64,000 nt of DNA, from the NCBI GenBank assembly GCA_963739995.1, contig CAVUCH010000025.1, positions 34,040-98,039 on the forward strand, read 5' to 3'. The stretch comes from CAVUCH01 sp963739995 (GTDB lineage: Bacteria > Acidobacteriota > Vicinamibacteria > Vicinamibacterales > JAENWD01). Of the stretch, positions 1 through 8,963 are shown piece by piece (positions within the stretch are counted from its first letter, which is position 1; every line of letters begins with the position of its first letter). The notes below the pieces were generated by a model. It was not told the DNA's origin, did not search any database, and saw only the letters and a program-made list of their open reading frames with translations. Position numbers and translations under genes: made by a program.

Positions 1-1
1 A

Positions 2-1006
2 GCCATCTACCGCCAGGCCAGAGGTGGTGCGGCGGTGATCTCACCTCGCCGCGCGCTCGTGATGCGGTTCGACGCGTGCATCGCCGCCGATTTCGTGTGG
101 GCCTCGCTGCCGCGCGGCACGTGCCGCGTCCAGATGTTTCACGGCGTAGCCGGCAAGTGGGCGCACATCTACGATCGACCGGCCGTCTCGATGCGCGAGT
201 GGCATCGGCTGTTCTTCATCAACGAGCGGCGGCTGCGCAACTTCATCGCCGCGGGCGCGCTCGATGGAGACAGCGAGGCCATCCGGCTGGTGGGAATGCC
301 GAAGACCGACTGCCTCGTCGACGGCAGTCTCCAGCGCGATGCCGTCCTCGCGGCCAGGGGTCTGGATCCGGCGCGGCCGACGGTGCTGTACGCGCCCACC
401 TGGACGCCGCACTCGTCCCTGAACACGATTGGCGAAGCCGTGATCGCAGGTCTGATCGACGCCGGCTACACCGTGCTCGTGAAACCCCACGAGAACTCGT
501 TCGACGCGAGCTATCAGAACTCCGGCGGCGTGGACTGGGCCGCCCGGCTGGGTGCGCTCCTGCAGGACGGAAAGGGAATGCTCGTGCGCGACGGAAACGT
601 CTCGCCCTGGCTGGTGGCTGCCGATGTGCTCGTCTCCGATCACAGCTCCGTGGGCTTCGAGTACCTGCTTCTGGACCGGCCAGTCGTACGCATCGAGGTA
701 CCCGAACTGATCCGGCGCGCAGGCGTGGCGAAAGAATATGTGAGCCTGATGGCCGCGGCGTCGATGACGGCGCACGAGGCGCACGAGGTGATTCAGAGCG
801 TCGCGCAGGGCCTGAGCAATCCAGGCCGGCAATCCGATATCCGGCGGCAGGTCGCGGCCGAACTGTTCTACCGTCCAGGCGGCGCGACGGGAAGGGCGGT
901 TCGAGAGCTCTACCAGTTGATCGAGTTGAGCGAGCCCGGAGTGAACCGCTCCACCGTCCGGTCGTCCGACGCGGAAGCTGCGCTGACCGGCAGGGGGATC
1001 GCATGA
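2..1006 (+). CDS. CDP-glycerol glycerophosphotransferase family protein (5' end outside window)
   Basis: Probable TagB/TagF-type transferase (PF04464 family), which moves a polyol-phosphate or similar head group from a CDP carrier to a surface glycan at the cytoplasmic membrane. Family landmarks appear in order: an acceptor His in MFHGVAGKW, the G-P-TD turn in GMPKTDCL, YAPTWTPHSS, the KPHEN segment, and SDHSSVGFEYLLLDRP near the C-terminus. The reading frame is open to the first base of the window, so the N-terminus is probably missing; the first in-window start is a GTG at 35. Its stop overlaps the next gene (ATGA at 1003), so it is the upstream member of a glycosyltransferase operon. The family is clear; the actual group transferred is unknown. 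Confidence 0.75.
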   Translation, partial: AIYRQARGGAAVISPRRALVMRFDACIAADFVWASLPRGTCRVQMFHGVAGKWAHIYDRPAVSMREWHRLFFINERRLRNFIAAGALDGDSEAIRLVGMPKTDCLVDGSLQRDAVLAARGLDPARPTVLYAPTWTPHSSLNTIGEAVIAGLIDAGYTVLVKPHENSFDASYQNSGGVDWAARLGALLQDGKGMLVRDGNVSPWLVAADVLVSDHSSVGFEYLLLDRPVVRIEVPELIRRAGVAKEYVSLMAAASMTAHEAHEVIQSVAQGLSNPGRQSDIRRQVAAELFYRPGGATGRAVRELYQLIELSEPGVNRSTVRSSDAEAALTGRGIA

Positions 1007-1995
1007 CGCTCGATGTCCTGATTCCCACGTACAACCGCGCGCCGCTGCTCGCCCGGACGCTGGAGAGTCTGCTGGCAGCGGACCGACCCGGGTCGATGCC
1101 GTTCGTCGTGACGGTCTGCGACAACCGGTGCACCGACGAGACGCCGGCAGTCGTGGCGGCCTTTCGGGAGCGCTTCGGGGGTCAGCTGCGCTGCGTGTCC
1201 GAAGGGACTCCAGGGCGCTCCGCCGCGCTCAACGCGGCCATCATGGCCAGCAATGGGGACCTGGTGTCGATGATCGACGACGACGAAGAGGTCGATCGGA
1301 CCTGGTTGTGCTGTATCGAGCGTCTCTTCCGTGATCCGGCCACAGACTTCGTCGGCGGACCGTACGTGCCGCGCTGGACGACTCCACAACCGCACTGGCT
1401 GCCAACCGGTTACGGCTCAGTAATCGGCCGTGTGGATTCCGGCAGCGAGGTCCGGCAGTACGGCCCGGGCTTCGACGGGATGCTGATGGGCGGCAACGCC
1501 GTGATCCGGCGGAGCGTGCTGGCGCGCGTGGGCCTCTACCGCACCGACCTGGGCAGGACCGCCACCCGCCTGCTGTCCTGTGAGGACGACGACATGTTCC
1601 AGAGGCTGCTCGCATCCGGCGCGCGCGGCTTTTACCGCCCGGACCTGGTCATCCATCATCACGTCGCGCCCGAGCGTGTGACGAAGGCCTACTTCCGGCG
1701 GTGGTGCTTCTGGCGCGGCGTATCGCTCGGGGTCCTCGCACGGCAGCGGCCGGCGCAAGTCGTACACGTGCTCGGTGTCCCCCGGCACATGATCGGCACA
1801 GCCGTGCGCGGCACATGGGACGCGCTGTCCGGCCTGCTCCGCACCGGCGATGCCGCTCGCCGGTTTGCCAGCGAGCTCGCATGGTGGGATCTCGCAGGAT
1901 TCGTGCACGGCAGGCACTGGTACCGAGCTCCTGAGGCCGCCCACGAGACCGGGCCTGTCGCCGTCGCGGAGAACGCGCCGTGGAGACAAGCATGA
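1003..1995 (+). CDS. Family 2 glycosyltransferase
   Basis: GT-A fold inverting glycosyltransferase, about 330 aa, predicted to add a sugar from an NDP donor during surface polysaccharide synthesis. It opens with LIPTYNRAPLLARTLESLL, has the metal-binding acidic cluster in MIDDDEEVDRTW (residues about 85-95), an acceptor-site GGNAVIRRSV, and the catalytic ED pair in SCEDDDMFQRLL. A basic/aromatic RRWCFWRGVSLG segment and a helical tail follow. The ATG at 1003 was chosen because it sits in an ATGA overlap with the upstream stop and gives the usual N-terminus; longer in-frame extension upstream is antisense-like noise. Translationally coupled at both ends to its neighbours. Donor and acceptor cannot be read from sequence. 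Confidence 0.88.
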   Translation: MTLDVLIPTYNRAPLLARTLESLLAADRPGSMPFVVTVCDNRCTDETPAVVAAFRERFGGQLRCVSEGTPGRSAALNAAIMASNGDLVSMIDDDEEVDRTWLCCIERLFRDPATDFVGGPYVPRWTTPQPHWLPTGYGSVIGRVDSGSEVRQYGPGFDGMLMGGNAVIRRSVLARVGLYRTDLGRTATRLLSCEDDDMFQRLLASGARGFYRPDLVIHHHVAPERVTKAYFRRWCFWRGVSLGVLARQRPAQVVHVLGVPRHMIGTAVRGTWDALSGLLRTGDAARRFASELAWWDLAGFVHGRHWYRAPEAAHETGPVAVAENAPWRQA

Positions 1996-3026
1996 TCAAA
2001 TACACGGTGCTGATCACCACTTACAACCGGGCCGATTACCTCCGCGACACGTTGCGCGATCTCGCGCGGCAGACGACGGCTGACGCGTGGGAACTCATCG
2101 TCGTGGACAACAACTCTTCCGACCACACGCGTCGCGTGGTAGAGGAGGAAGCACGCGAGTACCCCGCCGAGCTGCGATACCTCTTCGAGCCCGTGCAGGG
2201 CAAGCCGGCTGCGCTCAACACCGGGATCGAGGCGAGCCGCGGGCCGATCATCGCGTTCATCGACGACGACATGCGCGCTGAACCGGACTGGCTGGTGCGC
2301 ACGGGCGAGGCCTTCGAGCGCTTCGACTGCGACTATGTCGGGGGCAAAGTGCTCCCAATCTGGGAGGGCGAGCGGCCGCGATGGCTGTCGACGACCCCGA
2401 GCCGCCAGTGGGGAGTGATCGGCATTGCCGACTACAGCCCTGATCCCGTCCCATTTGGCACGCGCCGCCTCCCGCCCCCGATGGGCGGCAACATGGCGTG
2501 CCGCCGCGACGCGTTTGCACGCGCGGGGATGTGGGACAACAACTTCGGGCGCCGGGGCACCACGCTCCGCGGCCAGGAGCAGCGCGAGTGGTATCTCCGG
2601 GCGGTCGCGGCCGGTCTGCGCGGCTACTACGTCCCCGAGCTGATCACATATCACCTGATTCCCGCCAGCCGGCTCACGAAACAGTACTTCCGGCGGTGGT
2701 TCTACTGGAGCGGCGTCAGCCGCGCGCTGCTGTACGACAAGCTCGGGATCGACATGGAAGCGCCGGACGATTCACGTCTCGATTTCAGCACCGTGCCTCA
2801 CCTCGCCGGCGTGCCCCGCTACATGTTCCGCACCGCCCTCCAGACAGCCCGTCACCTCGCGCGTACGACACTGAAGCGGGACACGGCCGCGGCGTTCGAC
2901 GATGAGCTGTGGATGTGGTTCTTCGCGGGCGTAATCCGGCAGCGCTGGAGTCATCGACACCGGCCGCCAGCCTTCGTCACCGGGAGCATGACGGGCCCCT
3001 CGCAGCCGAAAGCCGCCTCGAGCTGA
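1992..3026 (+). CDS. Family 2 glycosyltransferase (paralogue of preceding gene)
   Basis: Second GT2 enzyme, about 344 aa, overlapping the previous stop by ATGA at 1992; a GTG at 1980 would add four residues. Motifs match the upstream copy: LITTYNRADYLRDTL at the start, FIDDDMRAEPDW for the metal site, GGNMACRRDAFARAG, and a C-terminal RRWFYWSGVSRALL segment. The shared C-terminal aromatic/basic segment suggests the two enzymes arose by duplication and act in sequence on the same glycan. The gene ends four bases from the stop of the convergent multidomain gene on the minus strand, with no obvious terminator between them. Confidence 0.88.
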   Translation: MIKYTVLITTYNRADYLRDTLRDLARQTTADAWELIVVDNNSSDHTRRVVEEEAREYPAELRYLFEPVQGKPAALNTGIEASRGPIIAFIDDDMRAEPDWLVRTGEAFERFDCDYVGGKVLPIWEGERPRWLSTTPSRQWGVIGIADYSPDPVPFGTRRLPPPMGGNMACRRDAFARAGMWDNNFGRRGTTLRGQEQREWYLRAVAAGLRGYYVPELITYHLIPASRLTKQYFRRWFYWSGVSRALLYDKLGIDMEAPDDSRLDFSTVPHLAGVPRYMFRTALQTARHLARTTLKRDTAAAFDDELWMWFFAGVIRQRWSHRHRPPAFVTGSMTGPSQPKAASS

Positions 3027-3030
3027 CGGG

Positions 3031-6000
3031 TCAGGCGACAACTTCCGGGGAGGCGTCGGTGCGGGTTCCCCGTGACACCGCGTCCCGACGCAGCACCCGG
3101 AGCGCGCGGAGGCACCGTGCCACGTCGGCCGGGTACACGAAGCCGAGGTGCCCGATCCGGATCATCTGACTCTTCCAGTAGTCCCCCTGCGCACCGGCGA
3201 TCGCGATGCCGTACAGCGCCTGAACCTGCTTGCGCAGCTCCGGAGCGCTCGCGCCGTCGGAGACGAGCGCCGGCGTCACCGAATCCGACTGGAAGGGCGG
3301 CAGTGACACGGGCCGCAGGCCCGCAGCGGCCAGGCCATCGCGGACCCGCTGACCCATCGCTGCGTGACGGGCGAGGACGGCCGCGCGTCCGCCATCGGCG
3401 TCGTGCTGCTGCAGGGCGCGCAGCGACGACAGGATGTGAAACACGCTGGGCGTCTCGCCGGCGTCCGGCCGCTCCTGGTCGAGCAGCATCCGAAGCAGCC
3501 CGAGGTACCGTACCTTCTGGCGCCGCTCGAACCGATCCACGACCCCCTCGATTCGAGGGTCGCGCCGCCATTCGTCGAGGACGCCATCGAATCCGCCCAA
3601 GTGCAGCATCCGGGCGAGCGCGCGGCGGCTCACCATTCCATAGGCGAGACCCGACGACACGCCCAGGCCCTTTTGCGACCCCGTGAGGAGCAGGTCCACA
3701 TCGAGCGCGTCGAAGTCGAGGGGGTGGGCGAATGCGCCGCTGATCGCATCGACAATGATCATCAGGCCGGGGTCGTGCGTCCGTGCCGCTCGCACGATTT
3801 CCGCGAGTTGCGGGGCGTGATACGTGACCCCGCTGCTCGTTTCGTTCTGCTGCAGGCAGATGAACGAGACCTTTTCACCCGTCCGCTCCCGCATCTCGAG
3901 ATGAGCCTGCACTTCTGCCGGGGTGATGGCGCGGCCCCACTCGGGCTCGTCAACCCGCAGCAGGTCCACCGTGCGGCCCCGCGCCTGCGCGATGTCGACG
4001 AAGCGGTCGCCGAACTTGCCGTGCGAAATGACGAGACCGCGGTCGTCCTGGTCGGTGAGGTTGACGACGCCCGCTTCCATCAGCGCCGTGCCAGAGCCGG
4101 ACACCACCACCGTTTCAGCGCCGGTGAGGAACCAATCCCTGATGCGCTGCCGCACCTGCGCCTCGGCCTCGCGGAACGCCGGGCTGGCCGGGTGTTCGTA
4201 CCTGTCGGTCACCGCAAACACTTCCGGCCGGAACCGCGTGGGTCCGGGCGCGAGCAGCGTCTCCTCCGACGCGCTCAGGATGAAGTGCAATGTCATCTCC
4301 GCAACCGCCGACGAGTTGCCGAACGGCTCGTTGATGATCCGCACGCCAAGCCGTGTCAGCTCCCGGACGCCTCCATACAGGTTGTCGATGCCCACACCCG
4401 GCCGAACCACCGCCGCCAGATCGGTCACGTCCGCCGCGACCGAGGCCAGCGCATGATCGACCTTGGTGCGGCTTCTGAGCATGAGAATGTGCGGCCGGAA
4501 CGAGCGGAGATGTGCCGCGACCGCCGCCGTGTCTGGCTGATCTGCCGAGACGTCGACCACCTCGATTGCCTGACCCTCCCTGCGGAGTCGGTCGAAATCC
4601 AGGGATGGCACGTCGAACGGGTCGGTAATCAGGATCCGGATCGGCCCGGCGCGATCGCCTCCGCTTCCCACACTGCGCCACGGAATGGGCCTGTCGAGCG
4701 AGGCGTTGATCACATTGATGGCGTATTCAGGGTCGGCCCCCGCGTTCAGCTCGCCGCCGGCGGCGAGCCGGGGGACGAGCTGCCGAAGAATGCGATGGGT
4801 GTTGCGCCCCACGGCCGCCTGCGGCTGAGCGCAGGAGCCCCCGACGTGTCCGGTGAACCGCGCCTCGGGCAGCCCGAGCAGCGGGTCGCCCGGTGACGGC
4901 AGTTCATCGCTGTAATAGCGCAGCCAACCGTCCGCGACCGCCCGACCAAGTGCTGCGCGGTCGACGAGGGCACCACGAGCGGCCGCGTTGATTAGCAGGT
5001 CTGCGCAGCCCTCGCGCTCGATGAGTGCCAGCACCTCGGCGCTGATCAGACCGTGGTTCAGGTACGCGTCGCCCTTTCCGAATACGTCGAGGGCGTGCCG
5101 GTCGTAAAACCATGGCAGGAGGACGATCGTGTGGGCCTCCCGGAAGATCTCGGCTGCGCTGCCTGCGACCACCACGTCACGGGCCTTCCAGTAGTCCACC
5201 CCTTTGTGGTCCGAGACCGCCGCTCGCGCGCCCTGGGCAAGTGATGGCGAGTAGACCATCAGCCGGCGGATCCCGAGCTGCCGGCATTTCTCCACGGCAT
5301 GGCGGGTGATATTGCCCGCCCCGATGAACCCGACCGTGCGGCTCGTGAGGGTGCGCTCGTTGAACCGGTGCGGATGGCGGAACGTTGCACGCGCCGCCTC
5401 CGCGATTCGCTCTTCGAACGCGGCACCGCTGCCCACCCGTGCTGCATGAACGGCGGCCTGTGCCGCGAAGTCCGCGGCAGGGATGTCGAAAATGGGAAGG
5501 GCGCTGCCGGGCGGAATGTCAGGCGGAACCGCATTCCCGAACCCCAGCTCCGCGACAGGCGCCACCGGCACGTCGATCCCGCCGGCGGCAGCCGGCGAAC
5601 CGCTCGCAATTGCGCCCAGCCGTTGGATGAGGCGCGCGAGCGCGCCCTCAGGCAAGTATCCCGTGTGATCGACCCGAATGCGACCCGGGTGGGCGGCGTC
5701 GTCGCACGAATGCACGTGTGCACCGGAGGATGAGAGGGTCTCGAGTGCACGCCCGTGCAGGCCCTTCGGCAGATCAACGATCGTGAACGCGTTCGTCGCC
5801 TGCCCTTCCGGGAGCACGGGCGTCAGACCGCCGCCGATCAGAGCCGCGCGCACGCTCGCGGCGCGTGTGGCGTGCCGCTCCACGTGACCTCGAAGTCCGC
5901 CGTTCGTGTCGATCAACTCGAGTGCCTTGCAGAGTGCGATCGACGCACTGATGTCCGGTGAAAACGGCGTGGTGCGTTTCGTCCACGCCTTTTCATAACG

Positions 6001-6486
6001 CAGCAGGTCGAAGTAGAAGGGACGCGTCTGCAGGTTCTTCCGGCACCGGCGCACGTGCTCGAGCAGCCCGGTGCCGGCGGCAACTATCGTCAAACCCGGG
6101 ATTCCCATCAGCGCGCCTTCGGGCGCGAGCAGCACGGCATCGATCGCGAGCCCGTCGAACGACGCAATGTCGGCGCCGAACGAGACGGACGCGTCCACGA
6201 CGATGAGCGCTTCGGGCGCAGCTCGCCGGATGCTCTCGACGGCTCCCGCGACGTCCAGTACGGTCCCTGACGCGTGCACGTGATCGAGCAGCACGAGCGG
6301 TGGTCCTTCCCCTTCCTGCTCGAAGGCCGTCGCGTGGTGCCATTCAACCGCACGACCGCCCCATGTTTCCAGCACCGGGACAAACGCGCTCCCGGCGGAC
6401 GTCCAGACGCGCCGGCCGGGCGCCACGCAATTCGCAACGACGGCTTCCCTGCCGCCCAGCCCCGTCGACGTCAGCATCAGCGGCAC
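3031..6486 (-). CDS. Multidomain aminotransferase class V / 2-hydroxyacid dehydrogenase / aminotransferase class V protein
   Basis: An unusual chain of about 1150 residues. Residues 1-290 resemble a class V (PLP) aminotransferase with the cofactor Asp in IVVDASVSFG, but the position of the PLP lysine is replaced (APEGALMG, about 121-128). Residues about 383-575 form an NAD-binding 2-hydroxyacid dehydrogenase domain (GFIGAGNITRHAVEKC, INAAARGALVDR, a D-E...H tail ending TGHVGGS). Residues about 615-738 look like the N-terminal lobe of the same dehydrogenase family (RPGVGIDNLY, INEPFGNSSAVAEMT), placed after its NAD domain. Residues 743-1130 are a complete class V aminotransferase with the lysine in TGSQKGLG (about K939). 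The GTG at 6486 is only the first in-frame start; homology continues upstream in another frame (separate entry). Substrate unknown; a phosphorylated keto/amino acid is plausible from its neighbour. Confidence 0.75.
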   Translation of the reverse strand: MPLMLTSTGLGGREAVVANCVAPGRRVWTSAGSAFVPVLETWGGRAVEWHHATAFEQEGEGPPLVLLDHVHASGTVLDVAGAVESIRRAAPEALIVVDASVSFGADIASFDGLAIDAVLLAPEGALMGIPGLTIVAAGTGLLEHVRRCRKNLQTRPFYFDLLRYEKAWTKRTTPFSPDISASIALCKALELIDTNGGLRGHVERHATRAASVRAALIGGGLTPVLPEGQATNAFTIVDLPKGLHGRALETLSSSGAHVHSCDDAAHPGRIRVDHTGYLPEGALARLIQRLGAIASGSPAAAGGIDVPVAPVAELGFGNAVPPDIPPGSALPIFDIPAADFAAQAAVHAARVGSGAAFEERIAEAARATFRHPHRFNERTLTSRTVGFIGAGNITRHAVEKCRQLGIRRLMVYSPSLAQGARAAVSDHKGVDYWKARDVVVAGSAAEIFREAHTIVLLPWFYDRHALDVFGKGDAYLNHGLISAEVLALIEREGCADLLINAAARGALVDRAALGRAVADGWLRYYSDELPSPGDPLLGLPEARFTGHVGGSCAQPQAAVGRNTHRILRQLVPRLAAGGELNAGADPEYAINVINASLDRPIPWRSVGSGGDRAGPIRILITDPFDVPSLDFDRLRREGQAIEVVDVSADQPDTAAVAAHLRSFRPHILMLRSRTKVDHALASVAADVTDLAAVVRPGVGIDNLYGGVRELTRLGVRIINEPFGNSSAVAEMTLHFILSASEETLLAPGPTRFRPEVFAVTDRYEHPASPAFREAEAQVRQRIRDWFLTGAETVVVSGSGTALMEAGVVNLTDQDDRGLVISHGKFGDRFVDIAQARGRTVDLLRVDEPEWGRAITPAEVQAHLEMRERTGEKVSFICLQQNETSSGVTYHAPQLAEIVRAARTHDPGLMIIVDAISGAFAHPLDFDALDVDLLLTGSQKGLGVSSGLAYGMVSRRALARMLHLGGFDGVLDEWRRDPRIEGVVDRFERRQKVRYLGLLRMLLDQERPDAGETPSVFHILSSLRALQQHDADGGRAAVLARHAAMGQRVRDGLAAAGLRPVSLPPFQSDSVTPALVSDGASAPELRKQVQALYGIAIAGAQGDYWKSQMIRIGHLGFVYPADVARCLRALRVLRRDAVSRGTRTDASPEVVA

Positions 6487-6625
6487 GCGTGCGCCGAGTG
6501 ATCCAGCGAGCGACGCGCCGATGCGCTCCAGAATGCCTTCGAACCAGGGTGTCCGGTGGTGGCCGTACCGAATGCTCGATCGTGTCGGCGACGACGCGAG
6601 GAAGCAGGGACAGGGGGGCTCTCAT
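6487..6625 (-). pseudogene. Frameshifted N-terminal extension of the multidomain aminotransferase
   Basis: In frame with the main ORF, the bases before 6486 encode RYGHHRTPWFEGILERIG, a typical class V aminotransferase N-terminal segment, but that frame hits a stop at 6622-6624. An ATG at 6625 in the next frame encodes MRAPLSLLPRVVADTIEH, the expected stretch just before it. Joining the two needs removal of a single base at about 6571 (CAT-T-CGG read as H then R). The true gene therefore most likely starts at 6625 and carries a one-base insertion, either a sequencing error or a real mutation. Confidence 0.6.
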
Positions 6626-6647
6626 TGACGGTCTCGGCGTGTGCGCA

Positions 6648-6670
6648 CAGTGGCTTGTATCAGGCCACTA
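6648..6670. repeat. Possible remnant of the interspersed inverted-repeat element end
   Basis: On the minus strand the sequence TAGTGGCCTGATAC followed by AAGCCACT forms a short inverted repeat. Its first ten bases equal the terminal TAGTGGCCTG of the 163-164 bp elements found at 42948, 50513 and 54391. The leading TAG is the stop codon of the upstream minus-strand gene (6668-8674), exactly as at the 54553 copy. It may be an excision footprint or just a terminator-like hairpin; too short to decide. Confidence 0.3.
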
Positions 6671-8674
6671 GACGAGCTGCGGCTTGGAGGCGGTGAGCAG
6701 CCGGCCGGTCAGGGCAGCGTCGCCGATCCCGAGATGCCGCACGATCAACTCTTCCATCCGGGGCCGGTCGATGCCCGTCAGCTCATTCACGATGCGCTGC
6801 CAGAGCGCCCCCCGGAAATGGTAGAGAAAGTAGATCGTATCGTGCTGAAACGTGTCGACCCCGACTCCATGGCCAAGGAAATTGAGATTCCAGATGTGAT
6901 CGATCAGGTTCAGCGAGACGATCGCGTCCTCGGCGCCGGATGATGGCACGTACTCACCGCAATCCGCACAATCCGTGAAGAACCGCAGGTCATCGCTGTC
7001 GAAGGCACGGGCAAAGACTTCCAGCGCCCGATCCCAGAAGAGGTTCTCGGAATACACGTTCGAATAGAAGAACGTGAGCTTCTGCGTGTGGCTGTAGATG
7101 GAGTCGACGATCTCCTCGCCGAGGGGCCGCCCGTCGGCCCGGGCGACCGACCGGTAGAAACGGGAGGCAAAGCCGGCCTCGAAGAAGTAATGGATGAACA
7201 CGATCAGGTACTGCAGCAGCGGTACCTTGAACGGCACCGGCTCTTCCAGCGTGAGACACGTGATGACGCCGGCCTCCTTGTTGTGGCTGATGCGCCACAG
7301 CTTGGGCGGATGTTTCGAGTTGATGAAGGCCGGCCTGTACTTGGGCGTGTCGGCCACGAAGAACCGGATGGGCCGCCGTTCGAAGTTGTCGACCGTGACG
7401 GCGGCGAGCAGTTGCTTGTAGCGCGCCTGCCACTCGTCGTCCTCCGTGGTCCGGCACATCGCGATTACATCCAGCGCATGCTCCTCGCCGAGCAGACTCG
7501 CCACCGACGAGTGTCCGAGGGCACCCATGAGCGCGGGTGGGGGAAGCTCTTCCAGCAGCCCGACGGCACACGACTCGCTGATGACGAACCCATCGCCGGC
7601 GTCTGGTGGGCACAGTCTGAGCACGTCGGAAAGCACCTCGTCGAGAGCCGCGGCGCTCGAGAGACTCGCCGGATCGTACCTGCGGGCCAACTGCGACTCG
7701 ATCGCCACAATGCGCGTCTCGAGCGCGCGATGAATCGCGGCCGGCGACAGGTGCTGGATACCCAGTGCGCGGAGCTTCGCCGTGAACGTCTCGCGATTCC
7801 GGAGCAGCACCGAGCGGATGCGATCCTCGCAGCCCGGCAGGTGCTGGACGGTCGGAGCCAGGTTGGCATTGAGCAGACGATCCATGTACGGAATCGGATG
7901 CCGGTTGATGTCCCACACGCGGCGCTCGTCCGGTTGGTCGAGCGTCGTGAGTCTGGGCGCCCGAAACTCGATGAAGTGAGACGGGATTCGCTGAGTGGCC
8001 TCGATCAGATCCGCGGGTGTGTCCACCTCAGCCCAGAAACATCCTGGGTTGTCGACCCCGACGAAGGGACGGCGAGTCGCGAGTTCTGCAAATGCCTCGT
8101 AAGCCCAGCGGGTTCGTTCGCCGGCCGCGATGCGGTCGTTCAGGCAGGTGATAAGCTCACATGTGCCGTTGGCGGAAAACTTCGCGGGGCCAACCACCTC
8201 GGCCGCCGCCGCGTCCGCCGGCATGCTCTTGCTCATCCGGAGGATGCGTGCGCCCTCCATCTGGGCCTTCTGCATGTCGCCCGTGAGATCCACATGGCGG
8301 TCGATGATGATGCCGTCCGGCTCCGGCGCGTCGAGCAGAATCTGGAGCATTCGCGGATGGAAAATCAGATCCGAGTTTACGTAGACGAATCCATCGCGAA
8401 TGAAGTCACGCGTGAGCCACAGCGAGTAGCTGCTGCCGGTCGAGGCATATTCGCTGTTCTCGAAATACGTGACGGGCGTGTTCAGGTGCGCTCGAATCTT
8501 CTCGCCCTGGTAACCGAGCACGATCGCGATCTCGGTGATGCCGCACTGACGGAGCGCAGCGATCTGATACTCCAGAATCGTGTGCCCCCCGATTTTCAGG
8601 AGGCACTTCGGTCTGAGCTCTGTGTGCGGAAGCAGGCGGCTCCCCAACCCGGCGGCAAGGATGACAGCTTTCAT
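6668..8674 (-). CDS. Nucleotidyltransferase (phosphocholine/phosphonate cytidylyltransferase-like) with unknown C-terminal domain
   Basis: Residues 1-240 are a sugar-1-phosphate/LicC-type nucleotidyltransferase: MKAVILAAGLGSRLLPHTEL (pyrophosphorylase loop), RPKCLLKIGG, then VYVNSDLIFHP for the metal-binding Asp, and GCFWAEVDTPADL near the end. Such enzymes transfer CMP or another NMP to a phospho-compound, here likely for cell-surface decoration. Residues about 260-668 match no family I recognise; they contain a paired-cysteine FFTDCADCGEY, aromatic-rich LQYLIVFIHYFFEAGF, and YSHTQKLTFFYSNVYSENLFW. The gene lies upstream of the multidomain aminotransferase on the same strand, 43-182 bp apart depending on that gene's start, and faces a CDP-glycerol-type transferase across the convergent junction. 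Start ATG at 8674 gives the canonical N-terminus. Nucleotide specificity is inferred only. Confidence 0.72.
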   Translation of the reverse strand: MKAVILAAGLGSRLLPHTELRPKCLLKIGGHTILEYQIAALRQCGITEIAIVLGYQGEKIRAHLNTPVTYFENSEYASTGSSYSLWLTRDFIRDGFVYVNSDLIFHPRMLQILLDAPEPDGIIIDRHVDLTGDMQKAQMEGARILRMSKSMPADAAAAEVVGPAKFSANGTCELITCLNDRIAAGERTRWAYEAFAELATRRPFVGVDNPGCFWAEVDTPADLIEATQRIPSHFIEFRAPRLTTLDQPDERRVWDINRHPIPYMDRLLNANLAPTVQHLPGCEDRIRSVLLRNRETFTAKLRALGIQHLSPAAIHRALETRIVAIESQLARRYDPASLSSAAALDEVLSDVLRLCPPDAGDGFVISESCAVGLLEELPPPALMGALGHSSVASLLGEEHALDVIAMCRTTEDDEWQARYKQLLAAVTVDNFERRPIRFFVADTPKYRPAFINSKHPPKLWRISHNKEAGVITCLTLEEPVPFKVPLLQYLIVFIHYFFEAGFASRFYRSVARADGRPLGEEIVDSIYSHTQKLTFFYSNVYSENLFWDRALEVFARAFDSDDLRFFTDCADCGEYVPSSGAEDAIVSLNLIDHIWNLNFLGHGVGVDTFQHDTIYFLYHFRGALWQRIVNELTGIDRPRMEELIVRHLGIGDAALTGRLLTASKPQLV

Positions 8675-8963
8675 GGGTGTCTAGGGGCGAAGCGGGTGGC
8701 CGTGCCTGAGCCGTGCTGCCTCTGAAATCCTGGTTGTGTACGGCTAAAATCCATTCCTAGGCACTGCAGCGCCGTTTTTGGGTAAACTGTTTCTCCCGCT
8801 CCAAGCCGTTGGGCTCGGCGCCCTTGGGTCTCTCGTACCTCGACAGCATGGAACGCGCCAACACCCGCAAGAACAGCTGAGACTGCAGGGTACGATGCCG
8901 GGTACGAAAGTCGCATAGAGCCCACGGAAATGGTCGTGGCCGCTGGCCAACTGGAAGGGACGA

